Shown here: in pieces, positions 1 through 9,854 of the stretch
Position numbering within the stretch: the first letter of the stretch is position 1
How the letters are laid out: each line of letters starts with the position of its first letter
Source: Phellopilus nigrolimitatus
Taxonomy: Eukaryota > Basidiomycota > Agaricomycetes > Hymenochaetales > Hymenochaetaceae
Assembly: GCA_021029095.1 (NCBI GenBank)
Contig: JAJOHG010000428.1
Coordinates: forward strand, 1 to 20,472
Length of the DNA stretch: 20,472 nt
Reading direction: 5' to 3'
Program-made: the position numbers and the translations under genes
Notes under the pieces: generated by a model
Told to the model about the DNA's origin: nothing
The model's input: only the letters and a program-made list of their open reading frames with translations
The model's database searches: none

Positions 1-1384
1 TGTCGTCCGGCGCCAGTGCGTTTCGAGGGTGTGGCCGCGCCCATATGTACACACGGTCTTCCTCGACGGCCGGGTATTCTCCGGTTTTGAATGCGCGAGC
101 GAAGTAAGCAGACAGATGTAGCCATGGGGTGTGATCGAAGCCGTCTACCCAGGCCTGTGAGTTCGGTTGCGCACCCTTGATGGGCCCGAGGTAGTGCGAT
201 TCGCCATAGTCTAGCGGGAGGCTCGTCGTCAGCGAGATAAGTGACATGATATATGCGTGAAAGGGGAATTGATGAGGCCTCACCGTTCCATGAGATAACC
301 TGGACGATATCGACTTGGTTGCGCATGGATACGAGCTGCTCCCACCGGCGGACGAAGAGCCAATCGTCAGCACGATATATCCACTTCAGAAATAGTATAT
401 TAGCTTTCCAAGTTCAAAGGGACAAGACTTATGCGCTAGCTTACGTTTTTATTCCACGAATCTTTGCCATAATGCTATTGTAGCACATATAATATATGTT
501 AGGCGCTTCCTTGCGACCAATGCACATACAACTCACAGTGAAGAACCATGGCGAGACGGAAAGCCATGTATGACTTCCCATCAAGATTCCGAAGATATTC
601 TTGATCAGAGAGCAACTTGGGACAGTGAATCTCGCTTGGAGGAGACTGCGATGTGAGGTAGATGGGCCAGCACCCGTTCCACTAAATTGGGTTGAAGCGT
701 TGAGAAGTCAGTAGAAGAATAGAAAATTATCCAGTAACCGCACGTTGAATGCGCCATCCATGCAATGTATCTCACGGAATCTCGCAGGGTCAATGAAGAA
801 AGAAGGTATGAAGTAGACCTGAGATGAATCACTTTAGAAGCGTACTATCTCTCTCCTCAGCAGGCCTGAAAACGCACCGGAATTTTTTCTTCCAGCGTCA
901 TTTGACGCGCATCCACGCGGTTGGAATGTCTGGACATCCGAAGAGCGAACTCTCTCCGGCAAACGAAGAAACCAATGCCTTCCCTTGGAGCTGCAGGTAA
1001 TTCGGATGCGGCGCAAACTTGTCGGTGTATATCTTTAGATTTGGATATCTTGCAAGGTCGAAGAAGCGAACGATCTTAACAGTCAAAGCAGATTATTATA
1101 TGCCCCCCTCGAGTTTTCCTATGAAAAGATGGGAAACGCACGACATATCGAAGCTGAGAAAGAGCCTGAAGTCGAATTCGCTGCGTTCCGATGCACCGAA
1201 GCACGAAGAGACCTGGTCAAATTGCCATTTATCTTTACCTATGTTGAGGGCAAATCCGTCGCTTTGTAAAAGCAGCAGTCGGGCGAATGTTCAATCTACA
1301 TCATTAGCAGGAAGTTGTTCACATTCCATGGCTATGAGCAAGCCTGATGTCTTCCTCCCAATCTGACGGCGTATAAGGCTTGCA
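1..1384 (-). pseudogene. Alpha-1,3-glucanase (mutanase, GH71), 5' part, frame-broken; 3' end lies outside the window
   Basis: GH71 enzymes are secreted hydrolases of alpha-1,3-glucan, a fungal wall polymer. Exons recognisable on the minus strand: about 1384-1323 (PYTPSDWEEDIRLAHSHG), 1261-1142 (GFALNIG, FLSFDMS), 1074-878 (HPNYLQLQGKALVSSFAGE), 818-744 (VYFIPSFFIDPARF, MDGAFN), 681-537 (WNGCWPIYLTSQSP), 474-445 (HYGKDSWNKN), 383-284 (IYRADDWLFVRRWEQL, VISWN) and 210-1 (DYGESHYLGPIKGAQPNSQA, VYIWARPHPRNA). The introns between them are 59-73 bp with GT-AG ends. The order and motifs match GH71 throughout. Frame breaks are needed near 1035-1045 (before NLKIYTDKF), near 895-903 (WMRVK runs into TGA, while LEEKIP continues in another frame) and near 557-564 (after GKSYMA, before SVSPWFFT); another is likely near 1376-1384. 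I cannot find a start codon or signal peptide above about 1384. Family assignment is firm; pseudogene status is inference from the breaks and could in part reflect sequencing error. Confidence 0.85.
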
Positions 1385-1831
1385 TTGTTTTTGAAATACT
1401 GTACTTGACTCCAAAAGTGAACTTTCGCACTGCAGTATTTCCGACCATGAAGCTTGTTTGGATCATCATCAGCACAGAAATCACTTGATTCGCTAAAATT
1501 AGAGCTGAATTCTTTACTGTGCGACGACCAATTTTGGATTCGGATGAACAGATTCGGCAGACTTCCCCAACCTGGTTTTGCTGGTTTTGTGGAATAGTTT
1601 CTTCATGAATTGAGACATGTAGCGGTTCAAGTAGAGGGTGGCACAGAAGACAGTGGCGGAAGCAGAAAGAAGTTTATAAGACGCGTGTCCGTCGCTCGCT
1701 CTACTTCGACCACCACCATACGCTATATCGTTATCTCCTCAAAAGATAGTCAACTCGGTCTCCGCTCGGTCTCCGATAAAGCACAAGCACACAAGTTATC
1801 TAGCTGAAATTTGGAATAACACATTATTTTA
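1385..1831. other. Intergenic: decayed 5' end of the GH71 gene and 3' flank of the panB gene
   Basis: No gene can be supported. The minus-strand frame just above 1384 contains a short run (AKVHF) that might be the remains of the first GH71 beta-strand, but no ATG with a signal peptide follows upstream. Plus-strand reading frames here resemble no known family. Confidence 0.4.
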
Positions 1832-2902
1832 TTACTTTGGCCCAAAGGAAAACCGCTCCCACTGTTCGCCGTCCATCGCATAACTCTCACTCTCGTCAGG
1901 AAACGTTCTCTGTTTAACGGCGGCGACATAGTCAAGCACACCTCTCCTATGCTCCCCCTTCGCGTCAGCAAACCGCCTCACGAATTTTGCTTTGTGTCCA
2001 CTCCATGTCCCCACCATGTCGTCCCAGACTAACACCTGCCCGCTCGTCGCAGAGCCCGCTCCAATCCCGATAGTGGGAATGCGCAAGTTCGCAGTTATAT
2101 ATTCCCCAAGCTTGCTGGGTACTGCTTCCAACACAACAGCAAACGCGCCCGCATCTTCCAGCGCACGCGCGGCTCGGAAAATAGTACTCGCCGAAGACGC
2201 GTCTTTGCCTTGAACGCGGTAGCCAGAGCTTGCTGCGTGCCGCTGGGGAAGAAGGCCGACATGGCCCATAACCGGTATTCCGATCTCTGTCAATCTCCTG
2301 ACGCTCCCCTGGATCTCCTCTCCACCTTCCAGCTTTACACCTTCGACACCGCCCTCCTGCACCATCCGCACAGCGTTTCTAATGGTGTCTTCCGGCCCAG
2401 TGTGATAAGATCCAAATGGCATATCAGCAACGAGGAATGGGTTTTTGCTCGCTCGTCCGACCGCTCGACAGTGGTACAGCATCTCGTTGAGCGTCAAGCG
2501 TGTCGTGGAGTCGTACCCGAGGCACACCTGCGCAAGCGAATCGCCTACCAGTGTGATGTCCACTCCATACTCCTCGCACGCGCGACCCGTCGGATAATCG
2601 TATGCTGTTAGCATTGCAATGGGCGTCTCTGCCTCTTTCATCTGCTTGAGCCGTTGGATAGTTACTTTCCGTCGGGCTGCTCCGGTCGACGCAAGTAAAT
2701 CAAACGTTCATATAAAAATGAAATAAAAAAGCTGCTTACGTATTACGTCACCCTCCTTCGTCTTCTTTGCATCCTCCGGCCTGACACTCATCGACCGACA
2801 TGCCATGTTGGGACGCATGGCGGGAGCGAAACATGTCCGCTTGCATTTACCCGCCGCAATCGACGCTGCTGCAGAGTTTGAGCATGACGCCAGTCTAATC
2901 AT
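1832..2902 (-). CDS. panB: Ketopantoate hydroxymethyltransferase (3-methyl-2-oxobutanoate hydroxymethyltransferase)
   Basis: Transfers a hydroxymethyl group from 5,10-methylene-tetrahydrofolate to 2-oxoisovalerate, making ketopantoate, the first committed step to pantothenate and coenzyme A. Exon 1 is 2902-2740 and exon 2 is 2679-1832, with a 60-bp GT-AG intron; the product is 336 residues. The core begins at RRKVTIQRLKQ (about residue 57) and carries TAYDY, VGDSL (metal ligand Asp about 101), ADMPFGSY (Asp about 140), VKLEGG (Glu about 172), GHVGLLPQ, GYRVQGK and VLEAVP (catalytic Glu about 239), followed by PTIGIGAG. All key PanB residues are present. The first 54 residues, beginning MIRLASCSNSAAASIAAGK, are rich in Arg, Lys, Ser and Ala and poor in acids, which suggests mitochondrial import. 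The acceptor reads GAGCAG, so a three-base-shorter exon (from 2676) is also in frame. The start is the first ATG in frame upstream of the intron. Confidence 0.95.
2677..2739 (-). other. panB intron with tandem NAGNAG acceptor
   Basis: The donor is GTAAGC just below 2740. The acceptor region reads GAG then CAG, so splicing after 2680 gives residues I-P-A-R-R and splicing after 2677 gives I-P-R-R. Both keep the frame. Which form is used cannot be told from sequence; CAG is normally preferred over GAG. Confidence 0.65.
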
Positions 2903-3620
2903 TTTTAAAGTATGTTGAACGCGTTGAATGTCTCCAGATAGATGCGAAAAAGACGGTACGATCGGCCCATCGTGAATCTTTTGCTTGCTTTTATGACGAC
3001 GCCAGCGATGGGCTGACAAGAACTCGGAGTGCCTGCCGGTGGCTGCCGGTAACCTTCAGCCGGCTTTGTCAGCAAGCACGCTGCCCGATTGGGTGGTATT
3101 TCGGTATGGTTGATACTCCCGAACATGATTTCTCTCAAGTGTGCGGTTAGTGAATGTCAATCATTTATTTATTTAACTCTTCTCATGCTGACTTTCTAAT
3201 CTCTGAGTAGAATTAATTTTTTGCTGGAATACCTGATTTTTAAAAACTAAATCAACCCAAGTGTCTGACAATCATGCGCATGCGCGACTCTGAAGTCGCG
3301 GTACTCCTGTCTCTGTGATTTACTTGCTCCACGTTTCTCGGTCCATGTTTTCTTTTCGTGAATTGAAATCAAGGCACAGTATCGATGTGTGGCTGCGTGC
3401 GGAGTTCTAAATACTACCACGTCATGTTCAACGTTGACTTCCGTGACTACTTTATTTGTGAAAGTCTTCCGTCCGTTCAACTGATCGACCTCCGACTGGA
3501 AGCATGTCCTTGTATATTCTGTGTCTGCAAGTATTCGGACTAGCATCGGGGTATCAGTGAAATAGTCCATATTTTACTTTCGACACTCTATTGTTTGCAA
3601 TCTCTTTTTCGATAAACAGG
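2903..3620. other. Intergenic, upstream of panB; one unrecognised minus-strand reading frame
   Basis: This divergent space separates panB (minus) from the kinase-like remnant (plus). It holds a 107-codon minus-strand frame at 3570-3247 (starting MDYFTDTPMLVRILADTEYT), which I do not recognise. It has no TATA box or obvious splice partner, so it is not called as a gene. A short self-complementary run, GCGCATGCGC, lies near 3276-3287. No tRNA or other RNA gene is visible. Confidence 0.35.
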
Positions 3621-4430
3621 ACTTCGTGATCAAGTTTTGTTCGACGAGACGTGCCGAGACGACTTTAAGAGGGAAGCACGGACCTGCCAAGACGATTCAG
3701 CGAACCTGAAAGGCAAGGTCGTCCCTTATTCTCACGGGTTTTGTAGTGCACGAACTCCACTCCATATACCGCTGCGTTGTTTAGAAAACTGCGGCATCCT
3801 TTCTCAATATTTAGCCCCGCAGATAAGTATGTTGTCTCTGCCACTCCATCCTTATTACACGTCAGTTCTGACATTCATGCAGAAGGCCTGCTGACTTGCT
3901 TGCTGACTTGCTTGGCAGGATGCACCGGCAAGAATTCCACTACCTTGATTTTGATCCTCGTAGCGTTGCTATTCGCGAGGGGAATATTGTCTACTGGATT
4001 TTCACTCCGTCGAGGAGCGGAAACACAAGTGAAAGTGGCGCAAGGGCTTCGACTGGAAGGTCGGAAGGTTGCATACCTCGCTCACCCGAATACAACGTTG
4101 TTGCGGTACCCAATGATGTATAGCTTGTGAGATAAACCTCTGACATGTTTGTGCATGGACTTGTTGTCTCTGTCCCTTAGAGACCAATGTGCTTGCAGCT
4201 ACATACCGATTTCCAGGATCGCCGAACTCGAATATGATAATGTGGAGAATCATTCATCGCATGATATCGTCGATCGCCTTTTCCTTTCTCGTACCCTTCA
4301 CGCACGTAGCGCCTAACATGAAAACATCCCCAAAGGCAACGTGGACGCGTTCATCGATGCATATAAGAAGAGCCTCCCCGATTTTCCACACATGTTTATG
4401 TATCTAGGCACCGTCTGGAACTGACTTTTT
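3621..4430 (+). pseudogene. Remnant of a fungal protein-kinase-like gene
   Basis: Scattered segments follow the order of the kinase-like proteins that are abundant in Agaricomycetes. Near 3622 is FVIK (the ATP-lysine strand), then in another frame FDETCRDDFKREAR and LKGKVVPYSHGF, then CLENCG (hinge, about 3780-3797). A GTATGT...ATGCAG intron is plausible at 3828-3882. Next comes LLGRMHRQEFHYLDFDPRSV (about 3908-3967), which matches the catalytic loop, with the usual Asn replaced by Ser. REGNIVY is followed in a shifted frame by LDFHSVEERKHK, the position of the metal-binding motif, and then a stop before KWRKGFDW. At least three frame disruptions are needed. A 12-base in-frame duplication (3890-3901 and 3902-3913) doubles A-D-L-L. 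The segment at 4200-4420 has weakly coding frames (SHDIVDRLFLSRTLHA, then GNVDAFIDAYKKSLPDF after a stop) that may be the tail. Family assignment is by motif only. Confidence 0.5.
3890..3913 (+). repeat. 12-bp tandem duplication
   Basis: GCTGACTTGCTT occurs twice back to back inside the kinase-like remnant. It keeps the frame and duplicates four residues (A-D-L-L) just before the catalytic-loop region. Confidence 0.8.
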
Positions 4431-4561
4431 TCTTAGAAAACTCCTCCAGACCAGGAAAATGGCTTGAACTGACAGGAAATAATTCAGCAGGATGTGATTA
4501 TCATCGGCTGGACATACGCTCGAGTCTGTGATCACGCGCTGAGCCGAGAAAAGAATTTCCG

Positions 4562-4675
4562 TCAAGCGATGACCGTTCGTCGTAAAATGAAAAGGGGGAT
4601 GGCGGCCGCAAGGTAAGGAAATATGTCTGTGCGCTCAATCGCGGAAAGGGCCTCAGATGGGCGTGACGAAGACAT
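4562..4675 (-). CDS. Possible small gene or first exon, unrecognised, 37 codons
   Basis: This minus-strand frame begins MSSSRPSEALSAIERTDIF and ends with a short hydrophobic stretch (AAAIPLFIL) and RRTVIA before a stop at 4562. It is of interest only because a good TATA-like site (4811-4802) sits about 130 bases before the ATG. It may be a first exon whose continuation has been lost or which I could not find between here and 4440. No family is recognised. Two longer overlapping minus-strand frames across 4501-5083 cover the same DNA and look like chance frames. Confidence 0.2.
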   Translation of the reverse strand: MSSSRPSEALSAIERTDIFPYLAAAIPLFILRRTVIA

Positions 4676-4801
4676 GACGGCAAGAGGAGACGCTGCAAAG
4701 ATATCGAAAGGAGGTAATGCCGACGGTAAGGAGCTGAGTAGACAGTACTTGGCTGCCGGATCGTAGAGGGCTTGTAAATGAATCCTTCGCGCCCGCCGCC
4801 C

Positions 4802-4811
4802 CTTATATATA
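4802..4811 (-). promoter_or_regulatory. TATA-like element on the minus strand
   Basis: On the minus strand it reads TATATATAAG and is followed by a GC-rich stretch. It is the best TATA candidate in the otherwise empty 4.4-6.1 kb interval and points toward the small frame at 4675-4562. Confidence 0.35.
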
Positions 4812-6120
4812 GCGATAAAGAGAGCTGATATATATATTCTTGCATGCAATGCGAGGCGAGACTTCCATCTTTCCAAAGCGCTGAAAGTATCACCACCGTT
4901 TGGCATTGTGCGCACGATACATGTGAACTCAAATCGAAATGACAGTTTGATTCCATCCCGGCGCAGCGCGTTCCCATACATGATCGAAAGTAGCAGACGT
5001 TTACCTTTCTGCCGTCCGAAAAAGGCGTGACCTAGGCAAAAGGAAATACGCTGCTGAAAGGAGGATGCACGCGGCATAGACACTTATGTAATCACCCGCA
5101 CCTGAAACTTGTGGCTGGAACAAGACGGCGTCCGAGCTGCCTTTATCGGCGCGGAATGGTCACAACACATACAATCAATTTGAGCGTGTTGGAGAATTTT
5201 CACCTCGTGGGCGATTGGGGTAAAAATCATGCTCAGATAAGAATAGGTCTGTAAGTAAAATAAGATAAATATTGTTTTCCTCAGTGGTAAGTTGCTGCGC
5301 ATCATTGTACGCACTGTTTTAGAAAATCGTCAGGCTCTGACTTCATATACTTCACAAACTGTTAAATAGGGCTAGCGGCGAATCATCCTTTTCGGTACGA
5401 TCATTAAGAATAATCAATATTGGAGAATAAAGACACATACCGACTATTCACGGTGAATAAAAAATGTACCCTGATTAGAAAAAACACTCGATCGTATTCA
5501 TGCTTCATGGTTGAGGTCAGACGAAGACTAGATTTTCAAAAGAACGCCCTAGAATTAGGTTCAGCACCGTAGGATTGAAAACCATATAGCAAACCCGTGT
5601 TGTAGTCTCATGCAAGACCTTGTGGAAGGAGATAAGTTCTAGTCCATGTCGAGTATACGTTGTACTTTCCTAAGAAGAATTATAGATCGGCTTTATCGGT
5701 GAACCCAAGCGTATGGGATGTTCGTGGAGCAAGTCTCGACTTTACTTTTTGATGTTACGGGTCAAGAATGCGTTAAATGAGTCCTCGCTGCCTTCCATTC
5801 ATCAGTTTGGTGCCGTAATTTCTTGTTTGAGTTCCCAAGCATTCGCAAACAAAATGTAGCTTCAACGCGTCGTGTACACTGTGCGGTTGAGAACACATCG
5901 GTATTTGACGTGCCGTGTTCACATCAACCACACCGGTTTTCGTCAACGCCACAGACTTATCACGAAACATCAGTGCGGGTAAACAAATGAAGAGAACAAC
6001 CGTGCCCCAAACATGTACCACATAGATAATGCTGTAATGCTTCGACGACTCATTGCAGCAATGTCCATGTGAGGACTGTAGTACACAGAATTTGATTGTG
6101 CCTATTGCCAATTCGAACGG
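4812..6120. other. Long interval with no supportable gene
   Basis: I read both strands here and found no family motif and no chain of exons joined by good splice sites. The longest frame, 112 codons on the minus strand at 6111-5773, has no recognisable domain and reads like a chance frame. Confidence 0.5.
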
Positions 6121-6169
6121 CTAGTACGTCTTTCCTTCCCAATACTAATCGCCACGCTAGTCGACGAAG

Positions 6170-6739
6170 TAGTATGGAAATCAATCATTTCGAAGTTGGC
6201 ATTCAATCTCAAAGTGAGATCGTGCTCCTCGGAGACCTCGCTGACTTATCATAGTAAGTCTTGCGGAAAGAACTGTTCGCGAAGAAAATCCGGGAGATCG
6301 CTGTGGTTCCAGCTGCCAGCTGGCTCAGGCGGGAGAGTTCGAGATGGTAGAATTCAAGACGTAGAGTTTAATTTGAAGCGACCGCGCAGTTCTTGAAGAA
6401 CATCGTAGACCCCTTTGAAACCTTGCAGCAGGGTTTTAAGATTCTTTTCTGCTTCACAGTTGATGAATGTCCTGCAGGACAAGAAAAGGTGGCACTATGA
6501 AGTCAATGAGGCAATATACTCCCACGGATATCAAGCAGACCCTCCCTCACGAGTTGGACTTTTCTCTTGTGCACTTGCATTTTGGCTTGGCATGTCTGAT
6601 CTTCAAAAATTCCAGCTGTCAGAAAGCTCTATCGGAGGAACTTCTGAGGAGGATTTATGACTACGAACTGCTAGTTTATGCAACAATTATTTCTCAGACT
6701 AACTGGTCAAATTTCCTAGGGTTTCCTTCAGCTTACTGA
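6170..6739 (+). other. Weakly coding, interrupted stretch of unknown origin
   Basis: Several short plus-strand frames look more protein-like than their surroundings: MEINHFEVGIQSQSEIVLLG (from 6175) runs to LADLS and then a possible donor GTAAGT; another carries LKNIVDPFETLQQGFKILF; and one ending at 6739 carries YTPTDIKQTLPHELDFSLVH and LLRRIYDYELLVYATI. No single set of introns joins them cleanly and I recognise no family. This may be a decayed gene or a very divergent one. Confidence 0.25.
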
Positions 6740-7128
6740 CGTGGCCAACAAATAATATGTGGGATATTCATCTCCAAGATGACCTCAGTTGTCTTTGCAT
6801 GTCAGCCGTCACAAGGCATTCTTGTACACCCTCACGCTTATTTTTGACAAGGCCTTGATCACTAGACACGAACCCCGTGATCGGCGGGTTGGCTCACATC
6901 TCGTTCCCTCCGAGAGTCAGCTGCAGACACTGCACACAATGTCCCGTGCATCAGCGTGATAATGTCACTGCAAACTTGCGTCCGGGCCGCCAACTTGTGT
7001 TTCTCTTATAGTGCGGAATGCATTCGGACGTCGACGCGGTCCGCGCGGAGTCGAGACTATTTTCTGATCAGTAAAAGACACTATTCGTCGGCGAAACAAA
7101 ACTCTTAAAAAGGCGTGCGGCGTCTGTC
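6740..7128. other. Upstream region of the polygalacturonase gene
   Basis: There is no gene here. A TTAAAAAG run at 7105-7112 lies about 55 bases before the polygalacturonase ATG and could serve as a weak TATA element; a CTTATAG run lies near 7004. Both are assignments by position only. Confidence 0.35.
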
Positions 7129-7209
7129 ATGGCTCCTCAGCAGATCAGTCAGGGAACAAGTAAAGATGGTCGATCTAGTCTCGTTACTCCAAATGGGCTT
7201 GATTTCTAA
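7129..7209 (+). promoter_or_regulatory. Upstream reading frame overlapping the polygalacturonase start
   Basis: An ATG at 7129 in a favourable context (G at -3 and G at +4) opens a 26-codon frame beginning MAPQQISQGTSK. It ends at TAA 7207-7209, past both candidate starts of the main gene (7166 and 7193). If the mRNA begins upstream of 7129, scanning ribosomes would meet this ATG first and translation of the enzyme could be reduced. Where transcription starts is unknown. Confidence 0.4.
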
Positions 7210-9187
7210 GCTCCTGTTCCTCGGTTCGGTGTACTTTCTGAACTTCGGAGGAGTTTCTGCAGCTGTGGGCTTCCCACGCGCGTTGTGCACACTCGAAGCG
7301 AGCGGAGGTGACGACGCGCCCAGTTTCGTCTCGGCCGTCCTGGATCCGTCATGTTCCACGGTGGAGATTCCAGCGGGCGCGACGCTGAATATCAGCACCA
7401 AGATGGACATGACGGGCACTCAGGACAAGCATATTGTAAGTATTTGTTTCTCCTGATTTCTTGTGCTTACGAACTTCCGCAAATTCATGTCGAACGCGTT
7501 GTTTTCTTTAGTTATTAGAGGGCACGGTCAAATTTAACCCGGATATTGACTACTGGGTCGCCGTAAGTCCACTTTTCCTTATGTGTAGCATGAGCGATCT
7601 TTGACAAGGGTTTCCCTTGATAGAATGCATTCCCCATCACCTTCCGTTAGAAAAGATCCGGTACATAGATCTGTGCATGCTCTGACTGTAATGATTTTTT
7701 CGTTTCTGTAGAAACACAGATCACGTACTGGCTGCTCGGCGGTATGAACATCGTGCTTGATGGTGGCGGAACTCTTGATGGATCTGGGCAGGTAAGCCAG
7801 AGGCATTTTTGATCTTTGGAGTTCGGCCGATGTTTGAATTTTCATTAGGTGTGGTATGATGCTTTGTGCGTATCTATGTCTATGTGTTATGCGTTGACTA
7901 ACATAAACCCTAATTTTCAGTAATAATAATGACACTCTCCTCCGACCTATCATCCTTACGGTATTCAACGGCACGAATGTCCTTGTCAATGTGTGTTTCT
8001 TCCCTTTTTTAATTGTAATCAGTCCCTCGTGCCCATGCCGTGCATATACAGAACATCAAAATGATCAACTCTCCCGAGTGGTTCAACCTCGCGCATTCGT
8101 CTGTGAATGTCACTTATTCGAATGTCAATATCTCGGCCGTCTCGACGTCGAGCGCAGATATCGCTAACACTGATGGATGGGACATCTATCGCACGGACCA
8201 GGTAGTGATCAAGGACAGTGTCATCAACAACGGAGATGATTGTGTCAGTTTCAAACCAAGTATGCGCAACCTCATGTCATTTTACGAGCGCGTTCCTTGA
8301 CGTATATCTCTTTGTCCAGATACCACGAATGTTCTGGTGTCGAATCTGACGTGTTCGGGTTCACAGTGAGCCCGTGTACTATTCATCCGATTCTCCCCTT
8401 TCGTTGACATGACGCTCGGTCTCATGTAGCGGGATCTCCGTCGGCTCTCTCGGGCAGTTCGAAGGCGTATTTGACATCGTCGAAAACGTCACTTCCACGT
8501 GAGTTCGTCTCGGACTAGCACAGCATCCTTCAGAAGTCCATCCTTTTAATCGACATTCGGCGGTCAGAAACGTGCGTATGTCTAACGCGGAGAACGGCGC
8601 ACGGATCAAGTGCTTTGCCGGATCGGGCGTAGGAAGCGGTATCGTGAAGAACATCACATTTGAGCACTTCGTAGAAAGTGCGGTGGACAATCCACTCATC
8701 ATCGATCAGGCGAGAATTCTCGGCGTCTCCTTCCTTGATTAAGTGGAGAAAGTCCTTGAAGGCAGAATGCTTATAGAACTTCGTTTGATTGATTTAGTGT
8801 TATGAGACCTCCGCGGATGACTGCGAAGAGTTCCCGTCAAATACAATCATTCAGGATGTTGTGTTTACTGAGTGAGCGATGCGATGATGATTACGTTTTG
8901 TTACCTGTTTCACAGATGCTGATTACTCTCCCATTATAGCTTCACGGGTACTGGAACAGGCTCAACTGTAGCATCGCTCGACTGTTCTCCCGGTGGCAGA
9001 TGCAGCAATGTGTCCGTCAGCGACATCAGCCTTTCGTAAGTTCAAGACTATTGTCCCATTTCCCTTTTTTTATACTTAACCAAAGTTCTTGGTTAGTGCA
9101 AAAAGCGGACAAGCTAAGTTTGAGTGCCAGAACGTGGAGCTCTCAGGGAATTCTGCCTCACTTTTCGGGACGTGCGATACTACGTGA
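7166..9187 (+). CDS. Secreted exo-polygalacturonase, GH28
   Basis: Hydrolyses galacturonan in pectin from the non-reducing end, outside the cell. There are thirteen exons: 7166-7435, 7512-7562, 7624-7645, 7712-7791, 7849-7865, 7921-7990, 8052-8259, 8320-8365, 8430-8498, 8568-8709, 8798-8871, 8940-9035 and 9097-9187. All joins keep the frame, giving 411 residues, slightly shorter than the roughly 430 common in the family. The N-terminus is a signal peptide (LLFLGSVYFLNFGGVSA). The GH28 motifs are all present: NTDG (209-212), NNGDDC with both Asp (232, 233), SGSHG (His 254) and ARIK (Arg 289, Lys 291). DQCYETS and the cysteine pattern fit the exo-acting fungal branch. Start choice is uncertain: ATG 7166 (A at -3, G at +4) or ATG 7193, both ahead of the signal peptide core. 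Intron 10 uses a GC donor. Confidence 0.93.
8710..8797 (+). other. GC-AG intron in the polygalacturonase gene
   Basis: The exon ends GATCAG and the intron begins GCGAGA, ending TTTAG before TGTTATGAG. This join gives IIDQCYETS, the conserved GH28 sequence. The only nearby GT (GTCTCC, 15 bases on) is a poor donor and would insert five residues. Confidence 0.75.
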
Positions 9188-9854
9188 AGTATTATAAGTG
9201 TTTCAGGTTATTTTGTTTGAAAAACAAGCGCTTTACATGTACTGTTGATCGCTCAAAATGCGATACCTCGCTTTACATTGTATCAGCTTAGAAGAAGTGA
9301 ATATATGATTCACATGCTTTGCTTCGGCTCATTTCGTGCACAGAGTTATGCTGCTGCTTCGGACTTCGCGCAGACGTTTAGCTGTTCCCTTTTAGCTTTA
9401 TTGCGGAGCACGTGGCAGCATTCGAAACCTCCACGAGGCCGTGAGCACTTCGGAGACGATGATACCTTGATACTTAGATCTCTGATACAGGTACTCATGA
9501 TTCCTGTCAAATTCAAAAGATTTTAGGTCACGGAAACCATTTTTATCTCCGAGGTGTGCGGTACATACGGAGTTTGCGCGTTTCCAAACAATACAAAATT
9601 TCAGTAATTTATGTCTATTATAGGCAACTTATTGCACGAAACCTTTACGAATGATTGCCGTAGGACTCGATATAAGAGAAGAAAGTACAGAGTTATCGAA
9701 AAAACGGTGTGGATGGTATAATTCGGACTTCGGAGTGACGGCAAAGATCAGCGCTTAATCCGGAAAGTAACCGAAGATCAGCGCGGTTGCGCCGCCACCG
9801 AGTCTGACTTAATCGCCGAGTCAATATTCGCGCACCGCGTCCTACTTCAAGAGC
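9188..9854. other. Intergenic between polygalacturonase and PARG-like genes
   Basis: It holds the 3' flank of the GH28 gene and the promoter of the next gene. A 93-codon plus-strand frame at 9245-9526 has no recognisable features. No TATA box is seen near 9855. Confidence 0.45.
9744..9784 (+). repeat. Paired 11-bp direct repeat upstream of the PARG-like gene
   Basis: AAGATCAGCGC occurs at 9744-9754 and 9774-9784, exactly 30 bases apart, about 70-110 bases before the ATG. It may be a pair of regulator sites, but two copies are too few to be sure. Confidence 0.4.

Noticed and set aside
4501..5083. Two overlapping minus-strand frames of 158 and 173 codons
   Set aside because: They overlap each other in different frames, span a TATA-like site, and show no recognisable domain or splice context.
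5773..6111. 112-codon minus-strand frame with one hydrophobic stretch
   Set aside because: No family resemblance, promoter or partner exon; the length is expected by chance in an interval this long.
9245..9526. 93-codon frame after the polygalacturonase stop
   Set aside because: No motif or splice continuation; it probably lies in the 3' flank of the GH28 gene.
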